64,000 bases of DNA from Beijerinckia mobilis (GTDB lineage: Bacteria; Pseudomonadota; Alphaproteobacteria; Rhizobiales; Beijerinckiaceae): positions 248,001-312,000 of the forward strand of contig NZ_JQJH01000003.1 in the NCBI RefSeq assembly GCF_000745425.1, read 5' to 3'. Position 1 is the first letter of the stretch. The number at the start of each line of letters is the position of its first letter. The position numbers and the translations under genes were made by a program. The notes below the pieces were generated by a model. It was not told the DNA's origin, made no database searches, and worked only from the letters and a program-made list of their open reading frames with translations. Below are positions 36,789-44,622 of this stretch, piece by piece.

Positions 36789-38195
36789 GTGGAAGATCCA
36801 TCAAACCGGCGCCAGGCTGGCGGCAGAAGCAGAGCGGGCCACAGGTCTTTTGTGCAGTCTTCGGCTGAACAGATCCAGGGGCTTGAAACCCGGCTGGCGG
36901 CTGCCATGGTCCTGCGCGCGATCCTGACGAAAAAGCAGGGGCTGGATGATTTCTTCGCACCTGAGGCGAGCGTCGTATTCCTCACGAGGCTTGCTCCGCG
37001 TGATCGTGCTCTGGCGCGGTCGATCGTTACTGTCGCCTTGCGGAGGCTCGGTACGATCAGAGCCGCCATCGGGCAACTTTTGAAGACGAGCCTTCCGCGG
37101 ACGGCTTCCGATCTCGAATGGATTCTTCTGGTTGCCGGTGCACAGATCCTGTTTCTCGATGTCCCCGATCACGCTTCCGTCGATCTTGCGGTCCGTGCCG
37201 CGCGGCTCGATCCCAAGATCGCGGGCTTTGCTCCGCTTGTGAATGGAGTCCTGCGCAATCTCATTCGTGAACGGCAACGCATTCTTGATGAAGGCGACGC
37301 ACTGGCGCTGGATACGCCTCCCTGGCTCGCCGAGCGATGGCAGAAGACTTATGGCGAGGACACGGCCAGGGCAATCGCGCGGGCGCATCGTAACGAGCCG
37401 ACGCTTGACATAAGTGTAAGGCAGGATCCTCTCGGCTGGGCACAGCGGCTCGGTGCGCGCCTGTTGCCGACGGGTTCCCTGCGGCTTGAATCGCATGCGG
37501 CGATCTCCGAGCTTCCAGGCTATGTGGAAGGCCAGTGGTGGGTGCAGGATGCCGCAGCCGCTTTGCCGGCGCAGCTTTTGGCGATGACGCCCGGCGCGCG
37601 TATTGCTGATTTTTGCGCGGCTCCCGGCGGCAAGGCTGCCCAGCTTGCCGCGCGTGGAGCGAAAGTCGTCGCGATTGATCGATCCTCTTCCCGTATGAAA
37701 CGCCTCGAAGCGAATTTCACCCGGCTACAGCTCGAGGCCGAGATCGTGATCGCTGATGCCCTGGCCGTGGAGATGGCGCCCTTCGACGCCATTTTGCTGG
37801 ATGCTCCCTGTTCGGCGACAGGCACAATTCGCCGCCACCCGGATATTGCCTGGATCAAACAGCCGAAGGATATTGTCGCGCTTGCCGATTTGCAGAGCCG
37901 TCTGCTCGAAAAGGCAGCGACCTTGCTGAAGCCCGGTGGTACCCTGATCTATTGCACCTGCTCGCTCGAAGCGGAGGAGGGGGAAGACCAGATCGCCGCT
38001 TTTCTGGCGCGCCACGGCGATTTCCGTCGCATCCCCATCCTTGCTTCCGAAGTCGGCGGATTGAACGAAATCATCAATCCGCAGGGCGATTTGCGCATGC
38101 TTCCAAATCATCTGCAGGCGCAGGAGCCGCGCTTTTCAGGTCTTGACGGCTTTTTCGTCTCGCGTTTGACGCGTCTCGACACTTTACCCGTTTAA
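36789..38195 (+). CDS. rsmB: 16S rRNA (cytosine-C5)-methyltransferase RsmB
   Basis: A 468-residue SAM-dependent enzyme expected to make m5C967 in 16S rRNA. An N-terminal NusB-like domain (about residues 30-165, including DHASVDLAVRAARL) precedes the catalytic domain. The SAM loop is IADFCAAPGGKAAQLAARGA, motif IV DAILLDAPCSATGTIRRHPD, and motif VI LIYCTCSLEAEEGEDQ; both catalytic cysteines are present. The first 30 residues are Arg/Ser-rich and may be upstream of the true start. It is divergent from the DUF1674 gene. Confidence 0.92.
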   Translation: MEDPSNRRQAGGRSRAGHRSFVQSSAEQIQGLETRLAAAMVLRAILTKKQGLDDFFAPEASVVFLTRLAPRDRALARSIVTVALRRLGTIRAAIGQLLKTSLPRTASDLEWILLVAGAQILFLDVPDHASVDLAVRAARLDPKIAGFAPLVNGVLRNLIRERQRILDEGDALALDTPPWLAERWQKTYGEDTARAIARAHRNEPTLDISVRQDPLGWAQRLGARLLPTGSLRLESHAAISELPGYVEGQWWVQDAAAALPAQLLAMTPGARIADFCAAPGGKAAQLAARGAKVVAIDRSSSRMKRLEANFTRLQLEAEIVIADALAVEMAPFDAILLDAPCSATGTIRRHPDIAWIKQPKDIVALADLQSRLLEKAATLLKPGGTLIYCTCSLEAEEGEDQIAAFLARHGDFRRIPILASEVGGLNEIINPQGDLRMLPNHLQAQEPRFSGLDGFFVSRLTRLDTLPV

Positions 38196-38802
38196 GCGGC
38201 GTATGGAAGCGGTGGATACGACCACGCGGTGATTCGAAAACGCTTCCGCTTTCACGACATCAAACGGTGAAGTAAGTGCCGCTTCGGAGGAATTTGCTTC
38301 GCGCGTCTCATCCTTCAGCGGGCTTTTCCATCTGTAATACTTACACGTTCAAGCTCTTGCGTGAAGACTGTATCGCAGTTTCGGTCGACGCCGTGAAATT
38401 GACGAATTCGGCCATCGGGCTTACCAAGATATGAATTCGGATCACTGTGAGCAAAAAGAGAATGCAGTGGTATGCTAAAGACCTAATATAGGACTTCTCC
38501 TGGTACCACTCTCTTTGGTATTGAACTGAAAAGTATTGACAGTAACAGAGCTCATTGCTCGTGAATAATAACGTATCGGGCGAATGTCTGTTGTATAGAC
38601 CGTGACAGGTGCCCATCATTCTTTTTAGAGACGCTGGCTCAAGTATTGGTATCGGTGTCTCAGCCGGTTTTTTCCATTGTTTCTTGAAGAATTGACAATT
38701 TGGCAGGACGCCGTAGCGGCAGAGGCTCGGCGCCGCCGCTTTATCGCAGGATGACGCGTCCCGCCTTCTGAACTCACGACCAGGCAATCCGATCTCCTTT
38801 CA
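38196..38802. other. intergenic region upstream of the lysis cassette
   Basis: About 600 bases, locally AT-rich, with no supported gene. A TTGACA at about 38692-38697 could be a -35 element reading toward the lysis genes. It forms the left border of the phage-like block; no integrase or attachment site was recognised. Confidence 0.45.
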
Positions 38803-38827
38803 GGCTCGCGTCAAGCGGGCCTTTTTT
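38803..38827 (+). terminator. intrinsic terminator just before the lysis genes
   Basis: GGCTCGC and GCGGGCC pair (one G-U) around GTCAA and are followed by six T, a textbook rho-independent terminator. It ends 12 bases before the ATG of the muramidase gene, so transcripts from upstream would stop here unless antiterminated. Confidence 0.75.
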
Positions 38828-38839
38828 ATTGAGGGTTTC

Positions 38840-39610
38840 ATGGCTGACCGATTTTCGGAATGTCTCGAATTCACACTCCAATACGAAGGTGGTGACAGTA
38901 ACGATCCGCGCGATCCTGGGGGCGCGACGCGTAACGGTATTACGCAAGGAAGCTATGATACATGGCGCAAGCAGAATGGGCGCCCGACGCAATCCGTGTT
39001 CAAGATGAATACTCTCGAACGGAATGCGATCTATCTTGCGAATTACTGGAATGCGATGGCCTGCGGCACGAGGCCTCCCGGCGTCGATCTCGCCCTGTTC
39101 GATGCTGGCGTGAATAGCGGAACAAAGCGCGCATTGGAGTGGAAATCGGCTGTGCCGGGGACAGATCGCGTTGCGACCATCAAGGGTATCTGCGCGCGTC
39201 GCCTGTCCTTTGTCGAGGGATTAAGGACGTTCGCAATCTACGGTAAGGGCTGGCGGAAGCGCATTGCCGCTTGTGAAGCTGAAGCCATCAAAGTGGCGGC
39301 TGGCGATACCGCGCCTGAGGTTCTGGCGTTTGAAGCGCGCGCGGCAGCCGCCAAGGCTGCGAGCACTAAGACAATGATTGCGACAACGGCTTCCGCTGGC
39401 GCGGGCGTCGGGCTTGTCCATCAATCTTTTGGCGGACAGGCCTGGCTGACAATTCTGTTTCTGCTTCTCATCGTTGTCGGCGTCGTCATCCTGATCATTC
39501 GGCGCAAAAATCAAGAGACGAGGGCGCAAGCACTTGATGCCGCAGCCAAAACGGCTGTGACGATTATTTCGACGACAAACAGAGCTAAAACGGGAGGCAC
39601 CAATGTTTAA
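38840..39610 (+). CDS. phage-type endolysin, GH108 muramidase with C-terminal membrane segment
   Basis: A 256-residue peptidoglycan hydrolase. The glycoside hydrolase 108 pattern is clear: catalytic Glu16 in LQYEGGDSNDPRDPGGATRN, then GITQGSYDTW, and LALFDAGVNSG near 84-94, with the peptidoglycan-binding region following to about 150. Unusually a single membrane helix (AWLTILFLLLIVVGVVILII, residues 201-220) and a basic tail follow, so the enzyme may be tethered until lysis. It overlaps the next gene by eight bases. It is the first of five tightly packed genes without capsid or terminase genes nearby. Confidence 0.88.
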   Translation: MADRFSECLEFTLQYEGGDSNDPRDPGGATRNGITQGSYDTWRKQNGRPTQSVFKMNTLERNAIYLANYWNAMACGTRPPGVDLALFDAGVNSGTKRALEWKSAVPGTDRVATIKGICARRLSFVEGLRTFAIYGKGWRKRIAACEAEAIKVAAGDTAPEVLAFEARAAAAKAASTKTMIATTASAGAGVGLVHQSFGGQAWLTILFLLLIVVGVVILIIRRKNQETRAQALDAAAKTAVTIISTTNRAKTGGTNV

Positions 39611-39995
39611 TTTTCTCCTTCTGGTCGTCGTGGGGATTGCCGGGTTTATCTATGCCTGGCCGCGTATTCGCGCCTATCAGGCGGCAATCGGTGTTCCTGA
39701 TGCGATTGAGAAAGCGGGGGATTCGATCATCACGCGTATCCGCCTGCGCCTGCTCGGCCTCAAGACGATCATTCTCGGCTATGTAGCGCTGTTCATTTCA
39801 GCCGTGCCCGATATTCTCACCGAAATTCCGGAAATTCACCATACGCTCGATCAGCTCGATCTGTCGATCTGGTTGTCACCGCAGGGCGTTATCTTGGCCC
39901 ACAATCTTCTCAATATTGCGATGCTGCTGACACGGCTCGCTGGTATGACTGTCATTGTCAATGGCGTGCCAACGCGGCGCGGGGAGGCGGCCTGA
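39603..39995 (+). CDS. small membrane protein of the lysis cassette
   Basis: 130 residues with an N-terminal helix (FLLLVVVGIAGFIYAWPRI), a middle helix (TIILGYVALFISAVPDIL) and a third weaker segment near the C-terminus. No family is recognised. It overlaps the endolysin gene by eight bases and ends directly before the next gene, so it is coupled to lysis functions; a holin or holin regulator is plausible by position and topology only. A ribosome-binding site GGGAGG precedes the ATG. Confidence 0.75.
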   Translation: MFNFLLLVVVGIAGFIYAWPRIRAYQAAIGVPDAIEKAGDSIITRIRLRLLGLKTIILGYVALFISAVPDILTEIPEIHHTLDQLDLSIWLSPQGVILAHNLLNIAMLLTRLAGMTVIVNGVPTRRGEAA

Positions 39996-40415
39996 ATGTT
40001 CGGCTCGATCATCTCCGCAATCTTTTCCGGTATCATCTCGCCAATCGTCACCGCCTGGTCAGATGTGAAATTGCAGAGCCTCAAGAGTGAGGTTGATGGC
40101 TTTACGGCGGCGATTGGCGGCGATGCTGCCATTGGCAAGGCGTTTCTTGAGGCACAAACGCAGAACGCGCAGATCAAGGCGGCTTCGAATACCTGGATCG
40201 GTGCCCGGCTCATCATCGTTGCGGCCGGTCTTCCGGCGGCGATCCACTTTGGCGCTGTGATGCTGGATTCCACCTTCCAGTTTGGATGGGAAATCCCTAA
40301 ATGCCCACCGCCTTATGACAGCTATGAATGGTCGATCATTCAGAGCTTCTTCTTGGTCGCACCGGCGATGCCGATCATGAGTGCAGCCGCCGCGTGGCTC
40401 TCGCGGAGGCACTGA
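39996..40415 (+). CDS. holin-like membrane protein
   Basis: 139 residues: an N-terminal amphipathic or membrane segment (IISAIFSGIISPIVTAW), an Ala/Gln-rich helix, a membrane helix (ARLIIVAAGLPAAIHFGAVM), the loop WEIPKCPPPYDSYEW and a last helix (FFLVAPAMPIMSAAAAW). The layout is like three-helix phage holins of alphaproteobacterial phages, which open the inner membrane at lysis. It begins at the base after the preceding stop. The assignment rests on topology and neighbours. Confidence 0.75.
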   Translation: MFGSIISAIFSGIISPIVTAWSDVKLQSLKSEVDGFTAAIGGDAAIGKAFLEAQTQNAQIKAASNTWIGARLIIVAAGLPAAIHFGAVMLDSTFQFGWEIPKCPPPYDSYEWSIIQSFFLVAPAMPIMSAAAAWLSRRH

Positions 40416-40416
40416 C

Positions 40417-40740
40417 ATGCCTCCGGCCGATGATGATATTCACGGGCGTCTCGGGTTTCTCGAGGCCAACATTCAGAGCATGCGGGAGACGGTGCGGCTG
40501 CTCTCGGAAGCACGCGATCAGCTCATCGCAATCAACGCGCGTCTGGCAAATCTCATTCAGAGCATCGATATTCAAACTGATGCACACACAAGACTGAGTG
40601 CTCGCGTGGACATATTGGAACAGCGTGCGAACAATCATCGTGCGATCATCAACACGGTAACATTGATCGGCGCTCCAGTCATGGGTGCTGTCGGCTGGCT
40701 TGCAAGCCATCTCTCGCCCTTCCGCGATTGGATAAAGTGA
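40417..40740 (+). CDS. coiled-coil plus membrane-anchor protein (XhlA-like layout)
   Basis: 107 residues. Residues 10-75 form a heptad-rich coiled coil (LGFLEANIQSMRETVRLLSE; LSARVDILEQRANNHRAIIN) and a short membrane helix follows (TLIGAPVMGAVGWLASHL). This order matches XhlA/haemolysin-type lysis accessory proteins. The ATG at 40417 is preceded by CGGAGG and starts two bases after the previous stop. Its function is inferred from layout and cassette position. Confidence 0.75.
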   Translation: MPPADDDIHGRLGFLEANIQSMRETVRLLSEARDQLIAINARLANLIQSIDIQTDAHTRLSARVDILEQRANNHRAIINTVTLIGAPVMGAVGWLASHLSPFRDWIK

Positions 40741-40750
40741 GGATATTTCA

Positions 40751-42046
40751 TTGGCCTATAAGTATTATACATTGATGCCGCCGTCCGATGGGAGCAAAAA
40801 TTCATTGACCGTCAATGGCCGCACCTATTCGGCGACGCCAAATTCATCGATCAGCGTTCCGGACTTCGATGCGAATGTCTTGATGGCGAACGGATGGACG
40901 CGAATTTCAAATCCATCGACTTCAAAGACACAGACTGTGCGTCAGATCGCGACGCGTTGTTATGTTCCAAGCCATGCACCGATCGCTTCCAATAAATATA
41001 TTATTTCCTGTACGACCCACCAGGCTCGTGACACGGTCACGCAAATGGCTGCGGTGTTTCCAAATTTCTATGTCGATTCGACGACCTTCCAGGACACAAA
41101 CGGCCCGGGCGTGGCCGCGACGATCAACGCAGCCTATGTGGAATATCCTTTCGGGACTTTCACACCCTTCAAATTCGGCGGCAGCACCACAGGGTCTATC
41201 CCCAACGCCAGTTTCATGGCGACGGATCTCGCCGCCGTCAATATCCCGAATGGTGCGACCTTCCGGATCCACTTCTCCGGCTATTTCCCGAATGGGATTA
41301 TTTATTGTCCGAATACGAATACGCGCAATCTCACCGGCGGCGACAAATGGAATTTTGGAGCCTCTCCCTATACCGGCTTCCCGACGAATTACGGGACTGA
41401 TGCGGGTTCCGGCTTCTACGGTCCTTGTGCAATCGTGGGTCCGTCCTCTCGCCTAGCAGTGGCCTTGATCGGGGATTCGATCATGTTCGGCTATATGGAT
41501 GCGGTGTCCGACCTTGGTGCCGATACCGGAATCATGGCCCGCGCCGTCGGGGCGAAATATGCCTATATCAACATGGGTGTGCCGAGCGATCGCACGATGT
41601 ATGCGGCGACGGGTTTCGTCAACAGGGCCACGCTCACCAATCTTTACTGTCAGGGTGTGATTTCGAACTACGGAATCAACGATCTGGCCGCCTCGAGAAC
41701 ATGGGTGCAACTCTCCGCCGATCTTCAAACCCTCTATGGCAAGCTGTCGGGAAAACCGATCCTGCAATGCACGATCGGGCCGAAAACCACCTCAAGCGAT
41801 GGATGGACCTCCGCGACACAGACGCTGTTTGCCGGTGAGGCGGAGCGCAAAAACGCGAATTCGGCAATCAGGGGATGTCTGCCAAACACCATCGGGCATG
41901 TCGAAGTGGCAAATGTCCTGGAGACGGGGTGGAATACCGGGCTTTACAAATTTCCGGGCTTTACCACTGACGGCACGCATCCCAACCAGGCCGGCAACCT
42001 CCTGCTGGCTTTTGCCGGGGCCGTCGATATGAACTTCATGGGATGA
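40751..42046 (+). CDS. SGNH-hydrolase (GDSL-type) protein of the phage-like cassette
   Basis: 431 residues. The N-terminal 230 residues are beta-rich with Asn/Thr/Gly, like phage tail or base-plate fibres. The C-terminal 190 residues are an SGNH hydrolase: nucleophile Ser243 in VALIGDSIMFGY, block III YGINDLA, and the catalytic Asp-His pair in TDGTHPNQAG. Such enzymes deacetylate surface polysaccharides or cleave esters. The start is TTG 40751 with TGAGGA upstream. No signal peptide is seen. It closes the five-gene lysis block; it may be a virion-associated host-surface enzyme. Confidence 0.8.
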   Translation: MAYKYYTLMPPSDGSKNSLTVNGRTYSATPNSSISVPDFDANVLMANGWTRISNPSTSKTQTVRQIATRCYVPSHAPIASNKYIISCTTHQARDTVTQMAAVFPNFYVDSTTFQDTNGPGVAATINAAYVEYPFGTFTPFKFGGSTTGSIPNASFMATDLAAVNIPNGATFRIHFSGYFPNGIIYCPNTNTRNLTGGDKWNFGASPYTGFPTNYGTDAGSGFYGPCAIVGPSSRLAVALIGDSIMFGYMDAVSDLGADTGIMARAVGAKYAYINMGVPSDRTMYAATGFVNRATLTNLYCQGVISNYGINDLAASRTWVQLSADLQTLYGKLSGKPILQCTIGPKTTSSDGWTSATQTLFAGEAERKNANSAIRGCLPNTIGHVEVANVLETGWNTGLYKFPGFTTDGTHPNQAGNLLLAFAGAVDMNFMG

Positions 42047-42123
42047 GGCAGGCCCTGGCTTTTGCCGGGCGCTCTGTAGCCGGATGTTTCTCATCGGCAT
42101 GATTGCTGAAGGAGAGAGGCGTT

Positions 42124-42176
42124 AGAGCATTTTCAAGTGGAGCGGTTCGGACACATTCGAACATGCTTTAGACTGA
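42124..42176. repeat. Rhizobiales-type AGAGCATTTTC dispersed repeat (degenerate)
   Basis: The sequence AGAGCATTTTCAAGTGGAGC followed by GGTTCG and CGAAC forms an imperfect dyad. It resembles a short palindromic element common in Rhizobiales intergenic DNA (AGAGCATTTTCAAGCGAAG...). A second weaker start occurs near 61538. Confidence 0.4.
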
Positions 42177-42338
42177 CATAAGTCTCGCTGGCCCGGGCTG
42201 GATGGGGCAGCGAGATTCGCCGACAGCCCCCCATACGCATCTTTTCTCCTATCATCCTGAGAATCCACGATCATTCGCAAACACTGGACAGCTATCACCG
42301 ATTATCCACTGCGTTTTTATCGCATCGCGAGACTCCGA

Positions 42339-42373
42339 TTGACTCATGCTTTCGATGAGAACAAATATAGAAC
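42339..42373 (+). promoter_or_regulatory. SOS promoter with LexA box for imuA-imuB-dnaE2
   Basis: GAAC-AAATATA-GAAC at 42359-42373 is the alphaproteobacterial LexA box (direct repeat GTTC-N7-GTTC on the other strand). TTGACT at 42339-42344 is a good -35 element, and the AT-rich spacer of the box (about 42363-42369) lies where the -10 element should be, so LexA binding would block RNA polymerase. It lies 50 bases upstream of the imuA ATG. Confidence 0.9.
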
Positions 42374-42422
42374 ATAGCAATAGGGAATCTCCAGCAGAGC
42401 TCTGAGGAGCTGCCGTTTTGTC

Positions 42423-43184
42423 ATGTCTGATCTCACCGACAGGGCCGTCATTGCCGAACTCCAGCAGCATATTGAGCGTATCGAGGGGCCGCGAGGCCGT
42501 GCCCGGATCGTTCTGCCTTTTGGCATCAGTGAGATCGACAGGCGGTTGCCGGGCGGCGGGCTGGCGCTTGGCGCGTTGCATGAAGTCGCCGGAGGCGGCA
42601 ATGGTGCCGTGGACGGGGCGGCGGCGGGGTTATTCACCGCCGGTATCGCCGCACGGACGCGGGGCAAGGTGCTCTGGTGCGTCACGCGGCCGGACCTGTT
42701 CGCTCCAGCGCTCTCGCAGGCCGGACTGCAATCGGACCGCGTCATCTACCTTGATGGCGGCGATGAGAAGACCATCCTTGTCTGTTTTGAAGAGGGGCTG
42801 CGCCATGGCGGCCTCGGTGCTGTGGTTGCAGAAGTTGCTCGCCTGCCTATGACCGCTTCGCGGCGGCTTCAGCTTGCCGCCGAGGGATCGGGCACGATCG
42901 GCATTGCGCTGCGCCGTTGGCGCCGACAGACTGAGGCCTCCGATTTCGGTCAGCCGACGGCCGCCACCACGCGCTGGCGGGTCTCGGTCTTGCCATCGAC
43001 GCCGCTCCCCGTTCCCGGTGTCGGCCGGCCGCGCTGGCTGGTTGAACTGATCCGTTGTCGTGCTGGCGAGAGCGCGGATTTCGAATTGGAGGCATGCGAT
43101 GACACGGGTCATCTCCATCTTCCTCCCGACCTTGTCCACGGACCGGGTCAGGCGGAGGGCGGGCGACGCAGCGCCTCCGCCTGA
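42423..43184 (+). CDS. imuA: ImuA, SOS mutagenesis factor
   Basis: A 253-residue RecA/SulA-like protein of the ImuA family, which works with ImuB and DnaE2 in error-prone bypass of DNA lesions. The first 90 residues carry the family opening (VLPFGISEIDRRLPGGGLAL; GALHEVAGGGNGAVDGAAA). The Walker A loop is degenerate, as is usual. It is the first gene behind the LexA box, and its 3' end overlaps imuB by about 86 bases in another frame. The ribosome-binding site GAGGAG is somewhat distant (about 15 bases). Confidence 0.92.
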   Translation: MSDLTDRAVIAELQQHIERIEGPRGRARIVLPFGISEIDRRLPGGGLALGALHEVAGGGNGAVDGAAAGLFTAGIAARTRGKVLWCVTRPDLFAPALSQAGLQSDRVIYLDGGDEKTILVCFEEGLRHGGLGAVVAEVARLPMTASRRLQLAAEGSGTIGIALRRWRRQTEASDFGQPTAATTRWRVSVLPSTPLPVPGVGRPRWLVELIRCRAGESADFELEACDDTGHLHLPPDLVHGPGQAEGGRRSASA

Positions 43185-44622
43185 GACACCGTTCATATTG
43201 GTCGGCCGGGATGGAAGACGGCGGATTGTGCTGGCGGCGGATGCTGCCGCCCAGGCCGCCGGCCTGCGTGTCGGCATGACCGTGACCAAAGCTCTGGCGC
43301 TGGTGCGGGATCTTGTGATCGAGGACGCCGATCCGGCTGCTGATGCCGCAGCATTGGAGCGGCTTGCTGTCTGGATGCTGCAGCATTTCGCCCCGATCGT
43401 CGCCGCCGATCCGCCTGACGGGATCGTTATCGATTCCACTGGCGCCGATCATCTGCATGGTGGTGAGGCCGCGATGCTCGCGACCATAGTCGCAAAACTC
43501 GGTGGCGTCGGCCTGCGCGCCCGCACGGCTATCGCCGACACCTGGAGTGTGGCCCATGCTCTTGCGCGTTTCGATGCCCGGCCAAGCTATGTTTCCAGGC
43601 CGGGGCACGCCGCGACCGACATCGCGCCTTTGCCGATCGCGGCACTCCGGCTCGTGCCGGAAGGAGTGGACTCGCTCTGCGTTCTCGGCTTCACGCGCGT
43701 CGGTGACCTGCTGGCGCAGCCGCGTGCGCCTCTGGCGCTGCGCTTTGGACCCGAGCTCGGTCGGCGTCTCGACCAAGCCATTGGCCAGATCGCGGAACCG
43801 ATCGAACCGATCCGGCCCAGGGAATTGATCGAGGTCCGTCGCACCTTCGCCGAGCCGATCGGCGCGCCGGAGACCATCGCGCGCTCTATCGGCAGGCTCG
43901 TGGGTCAGCTCTGTGATGCCCTTGAGCAGAAGGGTCTCGGCGCGCGGCGGCTCGATCTCATCTGCCATCGAGTTGATAACCGGGTACAGGCCGTGCGGGC
44001 CGGGACGGGCCTGCCGTTGCGCGATGTGAAGCGCATGACGAGGCTGCTCTGCGACAAGATCGAGACCATCGATCCAGGCTTTGGCATTGAAGTGATGACC
44101 CTCACCGCGACAATGGCTGAGCCTCTGATGCCGAAACAGGCAGTGTCGACTCTGGTCGAGGAAGCAGTGCCCGATATTTCTGACCTGATCGATCTGCTTG
44201 CCAATCGCGTCGGCGAGCAAAAGCTCTATCGTGTCATGCCGGTGGCGAGCGACGTGCCCGAACGGTCGGTCCGCCACATCCCGGCCCTGGCACCAGAGAC
44301 CGGAGCGGATTGGCCGGGCCGCTGGCCGCGGCCTCCTCGGCTGCTTGCCCGGGCCGAACCGATCGATACGGTTGCACTGCTTCCCGACCATCCCCCCGTC
44401 TCCTTCGTCTGGCGTGGCGTGCGCCGGCGGGTGAAGCGTGCCGATGGTCCCGAGCGCATCTTCGGCGAATGGTGGAAGTGTGATCCCGAGCTGGCCGCCG
44501 TGCGTGACTATTTCCGCATCGAGGACGATGCTGGCGAGCGATATTGGGTGTTCCGCGCTGGTGATGGCGAGGATCCGCTGACCGGCTCGCAGCGCTGGTT
44601 TCTGCATGGGATCTTCGGATGA
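43099..44622 (+). CDS. imuB: ImuB, catalytically inactive Y-family polymerase subunit
   Basis: A 507-residue Y-family DNA polymerase homologue that bridges DnaE2, ImuA and the sliding clamp. The N-terminus reads [18 protein letters not shown], where active Y-family enzymes have a DxD-type catalytic motif, so it should not polymerise. The fingers/palm region ([20 protein letters not shown]) and the typical C-terminal WFLHGIFG are present. The ATG at 43099 has TGGAGG six bases upstream, and the frame upstream of it is not needed. It overlaps imuA, and its stop overlaps the dnaE2 start (44619-44622). Confidence 0.93.
   Translation: MTRVISIFLPTLSTDRVRRRAGDAAPPPETPFILVGRDGRRRIVLAADAAAQAAGLRVGMTVTKALALVRDLVIEDADPAADAAALERLAVWMLQHFAPIVAADPPDGIVIDSTGADHLHGGEAAMLATIVAKLGGVGLRARTAIADTWSVAHALARFDARPSYVSRPGHAATDIAPLPIAALRLVPEGVDSLCVLGFTRVGDLLAQPRAPLALRFGPELGRRLDQAIGQIAEPIEPIRPRELIEVRRTFAEPIGAPETIARSIGRLVGQLCDALEQKGLGARRLDLICHRVDNRVQAVRAGTGLPLRDVKRMTRLLCDKIETIDPGFGIEVMTLTATMAEPLMPKQAVSTLVEEAVPDISDLIDLLANRVGEQKLYRVMPVASDVPERSVRHIPALAPETGADWPGRWPRPPRLLARAEPIDTVALLPDHPPVSFVWRGVRRRVKRADGPERIFGEWWKCDPELAAVRDYFRIEDDAGERYWVFRAGDGEDPLTGSQRWFLHGIFG

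Noticed and set aside
38341-38787. 148-codon minus-strand frame left of the lysis cassette
   Set aside because: No ribosome-binding site or recognisable domain, and unusual composition for the region; treated as non-coding.
42847-44607. Minus-strand open frame of 586 codons opposite imuB
   Set aside because: Antisense shadow; imuB is supported by its ribosome-binding site, overlaps with imuA and dnaE2, and family motifs.
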